Part shown: piece by piece, positions 33,126 to 39,913 of the stretch | Position numbering within the stretch: the first letter of the stretch is position 1 | Layout: each line of letters opens with the position of its first letter | From: Chitinophagaceae bacterium | Lineage (GTDB): Bacteria; Bacteroidota; Bacteroidia; Chitinophagales; Chitinophagaceae | Reading direction: 5' to 3' | Assembly (NCBI GenBank): GCA_004299085.1 | Contig: SCQV01000062.1 | Span: 1 to 39,913 of the forward strand | DNA length: 39,913 bases | The notes under the pieces: model-generated | The model's database searches: none | Seen by the model: only the letters and a program-made list of their open reading frames with translations | Told to the model about the DNA's origin: nothing | Program-made: the position numbers and the translations under genes

Positions 33126-34220
33126 CTATTTCCAAGCCGCTTTCAAAAACCGTATCCAGTTTTTATAAAAAATATTCTCAATATCTTCCTGCTTATATCC
33201 TCTACTTAAAAGAATACTTTGATACTTTTGAAGATCGGCAATTGAATTCATATCATAGGGAGTTTGTTCTGTACCGAAATTACCATCCAAATCACTTCCG
33301 ATTGCCACATGAAGGCTATCCCCTGCTATTTGACATATATGATCCCAATGATCTACCAAATGTTCCAACTTAATATTTAACTGCCAAGGATCAGATACTG
33401 CATCAATAAAACGAATATCCAAAGCCCAGCAATCTAACATCCCTCCTATAACAGCATCTCTGTCAATTAATATTTTGATTTGCTCATCAGTAAGCTGCCG
33501 TTGAGTGGGAACTATTTTTCTTACGTTACAATGGCTAGCCCATACAGGCCCCATGTATTTTTCCACTACTTGCTTAAAACCTTTGTCTGTGAGATGAGTG
33601 ACATCTAAGATCATGTTAAGCCTATCCATTTCTTTTAGTAATTCAAAACCTTCCTGCGTTAATCCACCTTCTGTTTTGGTCCCTGATGCATATCTTCCTT
33701 TACTAAAATGTGCTAAACCGACCGCCCTCAATCCATAATTATATGCTTTATCCAAATAAGAAATATCTACCAAAGAATCAGCGCCTTCTAAGCTTAAAAT
33801 ATATCCAATGGGTTTTGTTTCATCCGGAATATTGCTGTCATTCCATAAAGCCAAATGATGATCAATCTCCTGATTATTAGTGATCTGTACCATCTCACCC
33901 ATTACCTCCATTTCTCTGTACCAGGCAAGTTGCGCCTGTGTCATTGCCCATGCTTGTTGTGGCGAGTTCCAGCTTGAACCGGGTAGAGAGCCTCCTGATG
34001 TAGCCACCCTTGAGAGTTGCGTGGCAACCACCAATCCAATTTTTCCTTTCCTTAATTCCGGGAGGCAAACAGTGCCACGCCCTCTGTCGTTTTTATCTTT
34101 GAGATGTATTTCTCTTTGTCTTATTTCATTCAATGGGCGCGTAAGGTCTCTGTTCCATTCTATGGCATTCATGGCCAGATCAAGGTGCGCATCGAATATA
34201 AATATTTTATTCTTGTCCAT
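33126..34220 (-). CDS. M19 family (renal-type) dipeptidase
   Basis: A 364-aa zinc dipeptidase of the amidohydrolase superfamily. Metal ligands are visible as His12-x-Asp14 (FDAHLDL), a mid-protein Glu (SLEGADS), and His in LDVTHLT and WASHCN. AIGSDLDGNFG near the C-terminus is also characteristic. Members hydrolyse dipeptides, often with a D- or dehydro-amino acid at the C-terminal position. No signal peptide is seen, so it is cytoplasmic. Its start overlaps the end of the dehydrogenase-fold gene by 14 bp (34207-34220), which indicates translational coupling. It is the last gene of the ridA-headed operon. An amino-acyl derivative is therefore a likely part of the substrate. Confidence 0.9.
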   Translation of the reverse strand: MDKNKIFIFDAHLDLAMNAIEWNRDLTRPLNEIRQREIHLKDKNDRGRGTVCLPELRKGKIGLVVATQLSRVATSGGSLPGSSWNSPQQAWAMTQAQLAWYREMEVMGEMVQITNNQEIDHHLALWNDSNIPDETKPIGYILSLEGADSLVDISYLDKAYNYGLRAVGLAHFSKGRYASGTKTEGGLTQEGFELLKEMDRLNMILDVTHLTDKGFKQVVEKYMGPVWASHCNVRKIVPTQRQLTDEQIKILIDRDAVIGGMLDCWALDIRFIDAVSDPWQLNIKLEHLVDHWDHICQIAGDSLHVAIGSDLDGNFGTEQTPYDMNSIADLQKYQSILLSRGYKQEDIENIFYKNWIRFLKAAWK

Positions 34221-35184
34221 TTGTTCTTGTTATACCTTCTGACGGAATACTATTTTTTAAATCATTAAAAGGATATTTATCCATAATCCTTTTTATTTGA
34301 TAACTAAAGCCCCTAAAGGTAGAAATCCATTTACGGACACTTTTTACCGAATACTGATAAAATCCCCTCCCATTTTCTATTCCATTTCCTCCCTCTTCAA
34401 TAATTTTATTAAAAAACGGCGGCGTACCTGTTGCTTTAGACAGCGTTGGATTGAGGCCTTTCATGACTTTCCCGTAAGCATAGGTTCCCATTAAATCCAT
34501 ATAACGACAGTTCCCGGCAAAAGGAGCATAGTAGCCGGCATCATTCCTGCATGCACGATCTATATCCTCAATGGTGGCAAATCCATTCTGCACCAGATAA
34601 AAAGCTTCCCGGGCCATAGAAGCAAATAGCTTAGCATATACACTACAGTCTCCAGAGACCATATAAGGATCTTTTTGCCAAGATGTTTTGGCAAAATAAA
34701 GAAGCGATTGAATGTATTTCGGATCAACGTTTCCATTGGCAATAATTTCGAGAAAAAGGGTTGTGTGAGCCGGCTCCATCCAATTGGCGCCAATGACTCT
34801 ATTGGGGTAGTGGCTTTTTCTCTGCAAGCTATTTAATGAAATACTTTCTGTATTCACAGCGATAATGGAATCGGGAGAAATATACCTTTCTACCAGTTGT
34901 ATATATTTGACTTTAGCTCGTATTTCTTCCTCTGTAATTAATATGACCAATGGGTCATTGACAGGATTATTTATTTCTTTCGTAATTTGTAAAGTATAAC
35001 CCTGGGGAGCTTTGTATCCAGAAACTTCCATCTCATGAAGATGAGTATTGATACCTCTTTTTGCCTCTTCTTCACTACCGGTAAGTAAAGTAACAGGATG
35101 GCCTCCAGCCAATAAGCATACTGCAATACTATAAGCGAGCCTGTTATTTCCTATAAGTAGTATGGGTATTAAATCATTATGCAT
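34207..35184 (-). CDS. Degenerate 3-hydroxyacyl-CoA dehydrogenase-fold protein (probable pseudoenzyme)
   Basis: A 325-aa protein with the two-domain layout of 3-hydroxyacyl-CoA dehydrogenases and clear relatedness to the 337-aa protein two genes upstream. The catalytic positions are lost. The Rossmann G-x-G-x-x-G is reduced to IGNNRLAYS (11-19). Ser of TNTS becomes Glu113 (VNTES). The catalytic His of GIHWSEPA becomes Asn134 (GANWMEPA). The Asn of GFITNRL is replaced (SVYAKLF). Only Glu146 (FLEI) remains. The reading frame is intact and translationally coupled to neighbours, so it is maintained and not decaying. It may bind a ligand, act as a non-catalytic subunit of the intact paralogue, or have a new reaction. 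Confidence 0.83.
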   Translation of the reverse strand: MHNDLIPILLIGNNRLAYSIAVCLLAGGHPVTLLTGSEEEAKRGINTHLHEMEVSGYKAPQGYTLQITKEINNPVNDPLVILITEEEIRAKVKYIQLVERYISPDSIIAVNTESISLNSLQRKSHYPNRVIGANWMEPAHTTLFLEIIANGNVDPKYIQSLLYFAKTSWQKDPYMVSGDCSVYAKLFASMAREAFYLVQNGFATIEDIDRACRNDAGYYAPFAGNCRYMDLMGTYAYGKVMKGLNPTLSKATGTPPFFNKIIEEGGNGIENGRGFYQYSVKSVRKWISTFRGFSYQIKRIMDKYPFNDLKNSIPSEGITRTNGQE

Positions 35185-35197
35185 TATTATTTGACTA

Positions 35198-36502
35198 TTA
35201 AAGGTTTTTTAGCACTTCTCCGGCAATTACAATGGCTTTATCTATATCTTCCTCCGTATGCGCTGCACTTATATACCACAAGCCTCTCCCAATAATACGT
35301 ATTCCCCTGTCATGCATGCCCCCAACGAATTTCCTCATTTTCTTTTTATTAAATGTTAACGTATCTCTGTAATCTTTTACTTTTGTAAGATCAGTAAAAG
35401 CAATGTTAAACATGGGTCCCGACCCCTGGATCAGCAGGTTTTGTTTCGTATCATCTGCAGCCCCTTTCAGTCCCTCCATCAGCTTTTTGCCATAGGCAAA
35501 TAAGCGATCATACGGATTCTCTTTGTCTAATATTTCCAGGGTAGCAAGTGCGGCCGCTACTGTCGGATTGTTAGAATTCATGGTGCCGGCATGAATGACT
35601 TTCGATTGTTCAATGACCTGCATCCACTTCCTTTTCCCAACAATAGCGCTTATTGGGTAACCGCTTGCTAAAGCTTTTGCAAAAACCGCCATATCGGGTA
35701 GGATATTAAAATATTGCTGTGCCCCACCTAAACCCAACCTAAAGCCGGTGATCACTTCGTCGAAGATCAGCGCTATACCATACTCGTCACATACCTGCCT
35801 CAACCCATCTAAAAAACCGTCCTCTGGAAGGATGCAACCATTATTACACATTACGGGCTCCGTAATAATAGCCGCAATATCCTTATAATGCCTGGTAACT
35901 GTTTCTCTCAGTAGATCTATATCATTCCATGGAATGATGATAAACTCCTCGCGGCTGTGAGCGGGCAATCCCTCTGTCCAGGGGTAAACCTCCGGTGCTG
36001 ATCTGTCTCCTAATGCTTCAATGGATGGAGTAGAAAGCCCCCAGCACATATTATCCAACCATCCATGATAATGGCCTTCAAAACGCAGAAATTTTTTTCT
36101 TCCGGTTACAGCTCTGGCCACACGAAGTGCGGCTTGAACAGCTTCGGAACCATCCAGGCAAAAACGCATTAATTCCGCGGAAGGGATCAGTTGGTGTAGT
36201 TTCTCAGCCAGTAGTATTTCTTTAATATGTTGACCTGCATATAGTTGTCCGGCAGAAGAATATTCGGCAACTGCTTCCAGCACTTTTGGATTCGAGTGTC
36301 CCAAGATCAAAGGGCCCTGCCCCAACGCAAAATCAAGATACTCATTTCCGTCCACATCAAAGATGCGACTCCCTTTTCCATGGGTGTAAAATAAAGCGTG
36401 TGGGTAGCTATATCTCCTGAATTCTGACGATACCCCCCCTGCGAGCACCTTCTCAGCGCGTTTAAGCAATGCTGCAGATTTTTTATATTGTATTGATGAC
36501 AT
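35198..36502 (-). CDS. Class III PLP aminotransferase, glutamate-1-semialdehyde aminomutase-like (copy 2)
   Basis: A 434-aa paralogue of the enzyme at 1256-2569; long stretches such as MRFCLDGSEA, RVARAVTGRKKFLRFEGHYH and AAIITEPVMCNNGCIL are identical or nearly so. The PLP lysine is Lys276 (FAKALASGYP), and the DEV motif is at 248-250. It lies between the intact dehydrogenase gene (11 bp upstream) and the degenerate one (13 bp downstream). In an operon with RidA, it may make an amino-aldehyde or ketone that is reduced or oxidised next, with RidA hydrolysing a reactive enamine or imine side product. The substrate is unknown. A run of seven G (36433-36439) encodes Gly-Gly near the N-terminus. 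Confidence 0.9.
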   Translation of the reverse strand: MSSIQYKKSAALLKRAEKVLAGGVSSEFRRYSYPHALFYTHGKGSRIFDVDGNEYLDFALGQGPLILGHSNPKVLEAVAEYSSAGQLYAGQHIKEILLAEKLHQLIPSAELMRFCLDGSEAVQAALRVARAVTGRKKFLRFEGHYHGWLDNMCWGLSTPSIEALGDRSAPEVYPWTEGLPAHSREEFIIIPWNDIDLLRETVTRHYKDIAAIITEPVMCNNGCILPEDGFLDGLRQVCDEYGIALIFDEVITGFRLGLGGAQQYFNILPDMAVFAKALASGYPISAIVGKRKWMQVIEQSKVIHAGTMNSNNPTVAAALATLEILDKENPYDRLFAYGKKLMEGLKGAADDTKQNLLIQGSGPMFNIAFTDLTKVKDYRDTLTFNKKKMRKFVGGMHDRGIRIIGRGLWYISAAHTEEDIDKAIVIAGEVLKNL

Positions 36503-36513
36503 GATAAAACTAT

Positions 36514-37527
36514 TTATTCCTTTGTTAGCTCCCGCGATTTCTTGGTTAATTCAATGGGTGTTTTCCCTGAAGGATACAATAAGGATAAATGATAAATTTC
36601 CTTGTTAAAGGAGGCGAAAGCCTTATCCCACTGCTCCGCTTCTGCCTGGGTGTAATCATACAATCCATGGCAATTATGTATTCCCTTAGCCTGTATATCC
36701 ACCATACGTTGCATGATGTCAGGAACGCTGTCACTATTGGTTAACTCAGGAAAGATATTATTAAAGACGGTCTCATACTTTTTTAACCCCTCAAAATCCA
36801 TTCTTCCAAAAATCCCCATGAGGGTTATCCATGATCCGACTCCGTACCGAAAAGCCTTATCTATATCTTCTATAGATACCTGCCTCTTTTCCACCAGGGA
36901 AAAAGTTTCTCTATAAGCGCTATACATCAGACGATTGGTAATAAACCCTCTGATATCTTTTTTCAATAAAGTAGGTTCTTTCCCCCAGCAATGAGCCAGG
37001 TCAAATATCCAAGTAGCTACATTTTCAGAAGTTTCATTTCCTTTTGTGATTTCCATAAAACGGGTAACGAAAGCCGGTTCTGACCAATGAATGCCAATAA
37101 AATTTTCCGGATGAGCCACATATTGTTGTAAAACGCTGATAGGAATTGCCGAGGTGTTAGTTGCGATAATAGTTTTTCTTTCAACAATTCTTGTAATCTT
37201 TCTGTAGATTTCCTTTTTTACTTCAATATCTTCCAAAACACACTCCAGTACAAGCTGACAATCGTCCAGTTCATGGTAATCATCCGAGATAGTAAGAGAT
37301 GCTAAATAATCTCTTAACGGCCTTTTTAGCAACCCTGTTTTGGCGGCATTTAATAATAGTTCTTTGATATGCAAAGAAGCCCTTTCCTTTTCATCGTCTA
37401 TCGGCGCAATACCGACTACTGGATGCCCAGCTATTAAAAGTGCAACGGCAATACTACTCCCCATAAGCCCCAAACCTACAATACCGACTATAATATCCTT
37501 GGTATTAATTTGATTTCTCGTCACCAT
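36514..37527 (-). CDS. 3-hydroxyacyl-CoA dehydrogenase family protein (catalytic residues intact)
   Basis: A 337-aa NAD-dependent dehydrogenase. The Rossmann motif GLGLMG follows VGIV near residues 18-23. Catalytic positions by comparison with the family are Ser126 (TNTS), His147 (GIHWSEPA), Glu159 (FMEI) and Asn198 (GFITNRL). The stretch HWSEPA in place of the usual HFFNP indicates a substrate other than ordinary fatty acyl-CoA, as in the L-gulonate/carnitine dehydrogenase side of this family. It starts 3 bp after RidA and precedes the aminotransferase gene. A beta-hydroxy acid oxidation step is likely. Confidence 0.88.
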   Translation of the reverse strand: MVTRNQINTKDIIVGIVGLGLMGSSIAVALLIAGHPVVGIAPIDDEKERASLHIKELLLNAAKTGLLKRPLRDYLASLTISDDYHELDDCQLVLECVLEDIEVKKEIYRKITRIVERKTIIATNTSAIPISVLQQYVAHPENFIGIHWSEPAFVTRFMEITKGNETSENVATWIFDLAHCWGKEPTLLKKDIRGFITNRLMYSAYRETFSLVEKRQVSIEDIDKAFRYGVGSWITLMGIFGRMDFEGLKKYETVFNNIFPELTNSDSVPDIMQRMVDIQAKGIHNCHGLYDYTQAEAEQWDKAFASFNKEIYHLSLLYPSGKTPIELTKKSRELTKE

Positions 37528-37530
37528 AAA

Positions 37531-37920
37531 TTAACCGGGTAATTTTGCGATACAGTCAATTTCTACTTTGACCCCTTCTGCCAGGATGGATTGTACAGTA
37601 GTCCTTGCAGGGCGTATATCCTTAAAGTATTTAGAATACGCTGTATTATAGCGGTCAAAATCATTAATATCTGCTAAATAAGCGGTTACCTTAATCACGT
37701 CCCCCATAGAACCGCCGGCAGCCTCCACGATGGCTTTGATATTATCAAGAGCTCGTTTCGTTTCTTCTTCAATAGAACCTAAAATAAATTGGGAAGAAGC
37801 GAAATCAACCGAAGCTTGCCCGCTTACAAACAGAAATCTGTCAAGTAATACTCCATCGGAGTATGCACCCGTGACAAAGGTTGATTTCCTTTTTGGATGA
37901 TCAATTCTAACTTTATTCAT
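37531..37920 (-). CDS. RidA family enamine/imine deaminase
   Basis: A 129-aa protein of the RidA/YjgF/UK114 family, the usual length. The substrate-binding Arg106 in RPARTTVQ and the ending VEIDCIAKLPG are characteristic, as is FVSGQASVD near the N-terminus. Members hydrolyse reactive 2-aminoacrylate-type enamines formed by PLP enzymes, or act in specific catabolic pathways. It is the first gene of a five-gene operon containing a PLP aminotransferase, which fits this role. A TAnnTTTG motif lies 38 nt upstream. Confidence 0.93.
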   Translation of the reverse strand: MNKVRIDHPKRKSTFVTGAYSDGVLLDRFLFVSGQASVDFASSQFILGSIEEETKRALDNIKAIVEAAGGSMGDVIKVTAYLADINDFDRYNTAYSKYFKDIRPARTTVQSILAEGVKVEIDCIAKLPG

Positions 37921-37957
37921 ACTAAATGCTTAATTAATAATTAATTAGATGCGAGGG

Positions 37958-37965
37958 CAAAACTA
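37958..37965 (-). promoter_or_regulatory. Bacteroidetes-type -7 motif upstream of ridA operon (TAGTTTTG)
   Basis: Minus strand TAGTTTTG matches TAnnTTTG, 38 nt before the RidA start. No convincing -33 TTTG at the usual distance. Confidence 0.5.
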
Positions 37966-38478
37966 CTTTCTTTGGGACATCGGTAATATTACTTTTATTT
38001 GTATTAATGGTATTATTTTTTAATAAACATGAATGCCTCCATGAATTACCGGAGATGCATGTGTTATCATGGAGCGCTCCTCAACCCAATCAAAGAGCCA
38101 GACAAAAGGAGGATACTCCCTGTCTTCTCCCTATCTCCTCCCTATCATCGCCCTACATAGTTGCTATAGGGTGCCTATTAAAGCCTGCCGAAGGCATCAG
38201 CGAGCCGGCTATATAACCCGATTATTAAGGTGAATTGGGTCAAACTCATGTTAAATTAATTTAGTCAAGGTTGGGCACAATACATTTTCAAAGCCGACCT
38301 GTATAGAAGTCGGTTCATATTCCCGTTGTTGCTTCATTCAATAATTCTTGGAGCATTTTTACAGCATCGTTCCGGGCGTTGAGTTTGAGTAGCTGCATGT
38401 TAAAAATTTTAAAGGATAAGAAACTGATTGTTTTATCTAAATGATAACATGTTCATTCTCTTCTTTATTTTACTTTAA
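37966..38478. other. Non-coding stretch between ridA operon and IS element
   Basis: No supported gene. It holds a GGAGCGCTCC palindrome (38071-38080); an imperfect hairpin AGACA-GGAG-loop-CTCC-TGTCT (38100-38125); a strongly strand-skewed pyrimidine run (about 38116-38157); and a short stem CCGAC/GTCGG (about 38294-38315). Very short minus-strand frames exist, for example 38399 downwards (MQLLKLNARNDAV...), but nothing family-like can be supported. It may be degraded sequence associated with the neighbouring IS element. Confidence 0.45.
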
Positions 38479-38497
38479 TAGGTATAAGCGTTTAGGT
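38479..38497. repeat. Left terminal inverted repeat of the IS
   Basis: TAGGTATAAGCGTTTAGGT, the exact reverse complement of 39429-39447. Confidence 0.93.
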
Positions 38498-38531
38498 ATC
38501 AGGATTCGGTAAAATCTGCTACCTTAGCCCA

Positions 38532-39434
38532 GTGAGAAGCAAAAGGGATAAATTTGTAGGTGTGAATTCAATCAAGTTCAATCGCCGATTCAAAGATGAG
38601 GCTTCCTGCTATGAGTATTTGACTTCTGTAAAATGGGAACTGGGGTATAAATGTAAAAGGTGTGGCTGTGAAAAATATTGTAAGGGTAAAAAGCCTTTTT
38701 CAAGAAGATGTATAAGATACAGTTATGATGAAAGTCGTACGGCCGGAACAATGTTTGATAAGTATAAATTTTCATTATTAATTGCACTTCATATTGCATT
38801 TAAAATAAGCACGAAAAAGAAGGGGATGTCATCTTTAGAATTATCGAAAGAGTTTGAATTGAAGCAAATGACATGTTGGGGGTTTAAATGGAAAATTCAG
38901 CAGGCCATGCGGAGTAGCAAACACTATAAATTGACTGGGGAGGTTCATGTGGATGAATTCTTTATTGGCGGTCCAGAAGATCAAAAAAGAGAACGTAGTA
39001 AAGGGGAAAAGAAGTTAGTTATACTTGCCTTAGAAAAAGTGAAGGACGGTGTGGGAAGAGCCTATGCTCAAATTATAGCAGATGCCTCAGCAGATTCATT
39101 TAAACCGTTCTTTAATAATTACATTGATAAGTCAGCTTATGTAATAACAGATGAATGGACTGGATATCTACCATTAAAAAGAGAATATCCCAACCTGAAA
39201 CAAATCCCTTCTATAGAAGGTAAAAATTTCCCTGATTTACATATTCATATAATGAACCTAAAAGGATGGTTGAGGGGAATACATCACCATTGTAGTGAAG
39301 AAAGATTGCAGGGGTATCTTGATGAATACCATTTTAGATTTAATCGAAGAAACGCAATGGATTCAATCTTGGATACATTAATAAAAAGAATGGTAGCCTA
39401 TGAACCTATTCGTTTAGATAATTATGCGACCTAA
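38532..39434 (+). CDS. IS1595-family transposase, zinc ribbon damaged
   Basis: A 300-aa transposase starting with GTG. The N-terminal zinc-ribbon domain has Cys41 and Cys44 (CKRC) and Cys60, but the fourth ligand is Tyr63 (RRCIRYSY; codon TAC at 38718-38720, one base from TGC). The catalytic domain of the DDE/DDN type (the ISXO2-like superfamily domain) begins with VHVDEFFIGG (Asp141), continues with VITDEWTGY (Asp207) and ends with YLDEYHFRFNRR (Glu265). The protein is otherwise full length. Loss of the zinc ligand may reduce DNA binding, so the element could be inactive. Confidence 0.92.
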   Translation: MRSKRDKFVGVNSIKFNRRFKDEASCYEYLTSVKWELGYKCKRCGCEKYCKGKKPFSRRCIRYSYDESRTAGTMFDKYKFSLLIALHIAFKISTKKKGMSSLELSKEFELKQMTCWGFKWKIQQAMRSSKHYKLTGEVHVDEFFIGGPEDQKRERSKGEKKLVILALEKVKDGVGRAYAQIIADASADSFKPFFNNYIDKSAYVITDEWTGYLPLKREYPNLKQIPSIEGKNFPDLHIHIMNLKGWLRGIHHHCSEERLQGYLDEYHFRFNRRNAMDSILDTLIKRMVAYEPIRLDNYAT

Positions 39435-39447
39435 ACGCTTATACCTA
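39429..39447. repeat. Right terminal inverted repeat of the IS
   Basis: ACCTAAACGCTTATACCTA, the exact reverse complement of 38479-38497. It contains the TAA stop of the transposase. Confidence 0.93.
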
Positions 39448-39577
39448 AAAAGCTAAAAAGGTTAGAAGGTCTAAATCATTCTTATCTACTAAAGTTATAA
39501 TGCGAAATTGATTTAATGAAGTATTGCCATAAAAAAACCTGATTTGCATTAATAGCTATCATCTTATTCTGCCAGGC

Positions 39578-39913
39578 ACGAATGCAGGATGAAAACAACC
39601 AGGAATACATGAATAAGGCCACACACGAATACACGAATGAAACCCACACACACGAACGCGCGAATAGTTTTGACAAAAAAAGTTTTATTTGTGCATTTCT
39701 GCCTTCCAATTCGTGCATGAGTGTTAAACGCCTGCACACGAATACACGAATAATTGCTATATACGAATGCACGAATGAAACCCACACACACGAACGAGCG
39801 AATAGCTTTGACAAAAAAAGTTTTATTTGTGCATTCGGGCCTTCCAATTCGTGCATGAGTGTTAAAGGGCCACACACGAATGCACGAATAGCGATGGCAA
39901 TAAAAATCTTTAT
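39578..39913. repeat. Two-copy 138-bp tandem repeat rich in CACGAAT units
   Basis: Unit A (39621-39758) and unit B (39759-39896) are aligned with a 138-bp period and differ at few positions; a third copy begins at 39897 and is cut by the window end. Each unit starts with two or three CACGAAT-type units, continues with GAAACCCACACACACGAACG and GACAAAAAAAGTTTTATTTG, and ends with ATTCGTGCATGAGTG, the inverse of the CACGAAT units, so a hairpin can form. A looser CACGAATGC copy lies near 39578. It is not likely to be coding. The space 39448-39577 shows nothing else. Confidence 0.85.

Larger units (their letters stand above)
38479..39447 (+). mobile_element. IS1595-family insertion sequence
   Basis: A 969-bp element bounded by perfect 19-bp inverted repeats, carrying one transposase gene. 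The stop codon of the transposase lies inside the right repeat, a compact layout. I compared the 8 bp on either side (IS1595 elements normally duplicate 8 bp) and found no matching target duplication, suggesting an old insertion or later rearrangement. Confidence 0.88.

Noticed and set aside
38007-38216. A 69-codon plus-strand frame in the gap before the IS
   Set aside because: Low-complexity, Pro/Ser-rich translation of a CT-rich stretch; no start signal or family resemblance, so not supported as a gene.
38471-39455. An 8-bp target-site duplication for the IS
   Set aside because: The flanks TACTTTAA and AAAAGCTA do not match, and shifting the ends by one or two bases does not help.
39482-39877. 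Long open frames (131 and 103 codons, minus strand) across the end of the window
   Set aside because: They run through the 138-bp tandem repeat, whose length is a multiple of three; the translation simply repeats itself and has no family-like features.
39578-39913. CRISPR-like repetition
   Set aside because: The repeat is one 138-bp unit duplicated in tandem, with no regularly spaced short repeats and no variable spacers; no cas genes are present.

Overview
The window looks like part of the chromosome of a Bacteroidota (Bacteroidetes) bacterium, probably Sphingobacteriia/Chitinophagia-like. The evidence is an adjacent SusC/SusD pair, an AT-rich genome with few Shine-Dalgarno sites, and TAnnTTTG (Bacteroidetes -7 type) motifs upstream of several transcription-unit heads. 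I see no rRNA, tRNA, CRISPR array or phage module.

Layout. (1) 32-2569, minus: a GH33-type sialidase and a class III aminotransferase. (2) 2748-3059, plus: a broken RelE/ParE toxin gene. (3) 3083-5894: a GH20-like glycosidase divergent from an AraC-type regulator. (4) 5965-6447, plus: an aldehyde dehydrogenase pseudogene. (5) 6451-15953, minus: a long operon-like run. In transcription order it encodes an MFS transporter, a HEAT-like protein, an HpcH/HpaI aldolase, an SGNH hydrolase, an aldo/keto reductase, a Gfo/Idh/MocA oxidoreductase, three SDRs and a zinc alcohol dehydrogenase. (6) PEP synthase (minus, 16110-18551) divergent from a DapA/NanA-type lyase (plus, 18812-19741). (7) 19896-29153, minus: SusC, SusD, a sialidase-fold protein, a two-part secreted protein and a second sialidase-fold protein. 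(8) 29306-32882, minus: a phytanoyl-CoA-dioxygenase-like protein, a neutral-ceramidase-fold protein and a D-threonine-aldolase-like PLP enzyme. (9) 33126-37920, minus: a tight operon of RidA, a 3-hydroxyacyl-CoA-dehydrogenase-fold enzyme, a second class III aminotransferase, a degenerate copy of the dehydrogenase fold, and an M19 dipeptidase. (10) 37921-39913: non-coding sequence, an IS1595-family element and a 138-bp tandem repeat.

How the genes may work together (inference). Nearly everything is catabolic. SusCD and the secreted sialidase-fold, GH20-like and SGNH proteins would bind, de-esterify and cut a glycan or glycoconjugate. The MFS protein would import the product. A run of oxidoreductases would convert it to a 2-keto-3-deoxy acid for the two aldolases, which typically release pyruvate. 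PEP synthase would then feed pyruvate into gluconeogenesis. The aminotransferases, RidA, D-TA-like enzyme, dehydrogenase pair and dipeptidase suggest that the substrate carries nitrogen, such as an amino sugar, sialic-acid-like acid or amino-acylated sugar. No nanE/nanK-type genes are visible, so this is not the standard sialic acid pathway and the substrate is unknown.

Several conserved catalytic residues are missing: the FRIP arginine of the first sialidase, the YxxxK lysine of one SDR, and three active-site positions of the second dehydrogenase. Decayed genes and palindromic repeats mark the edges and gaps of the locus.
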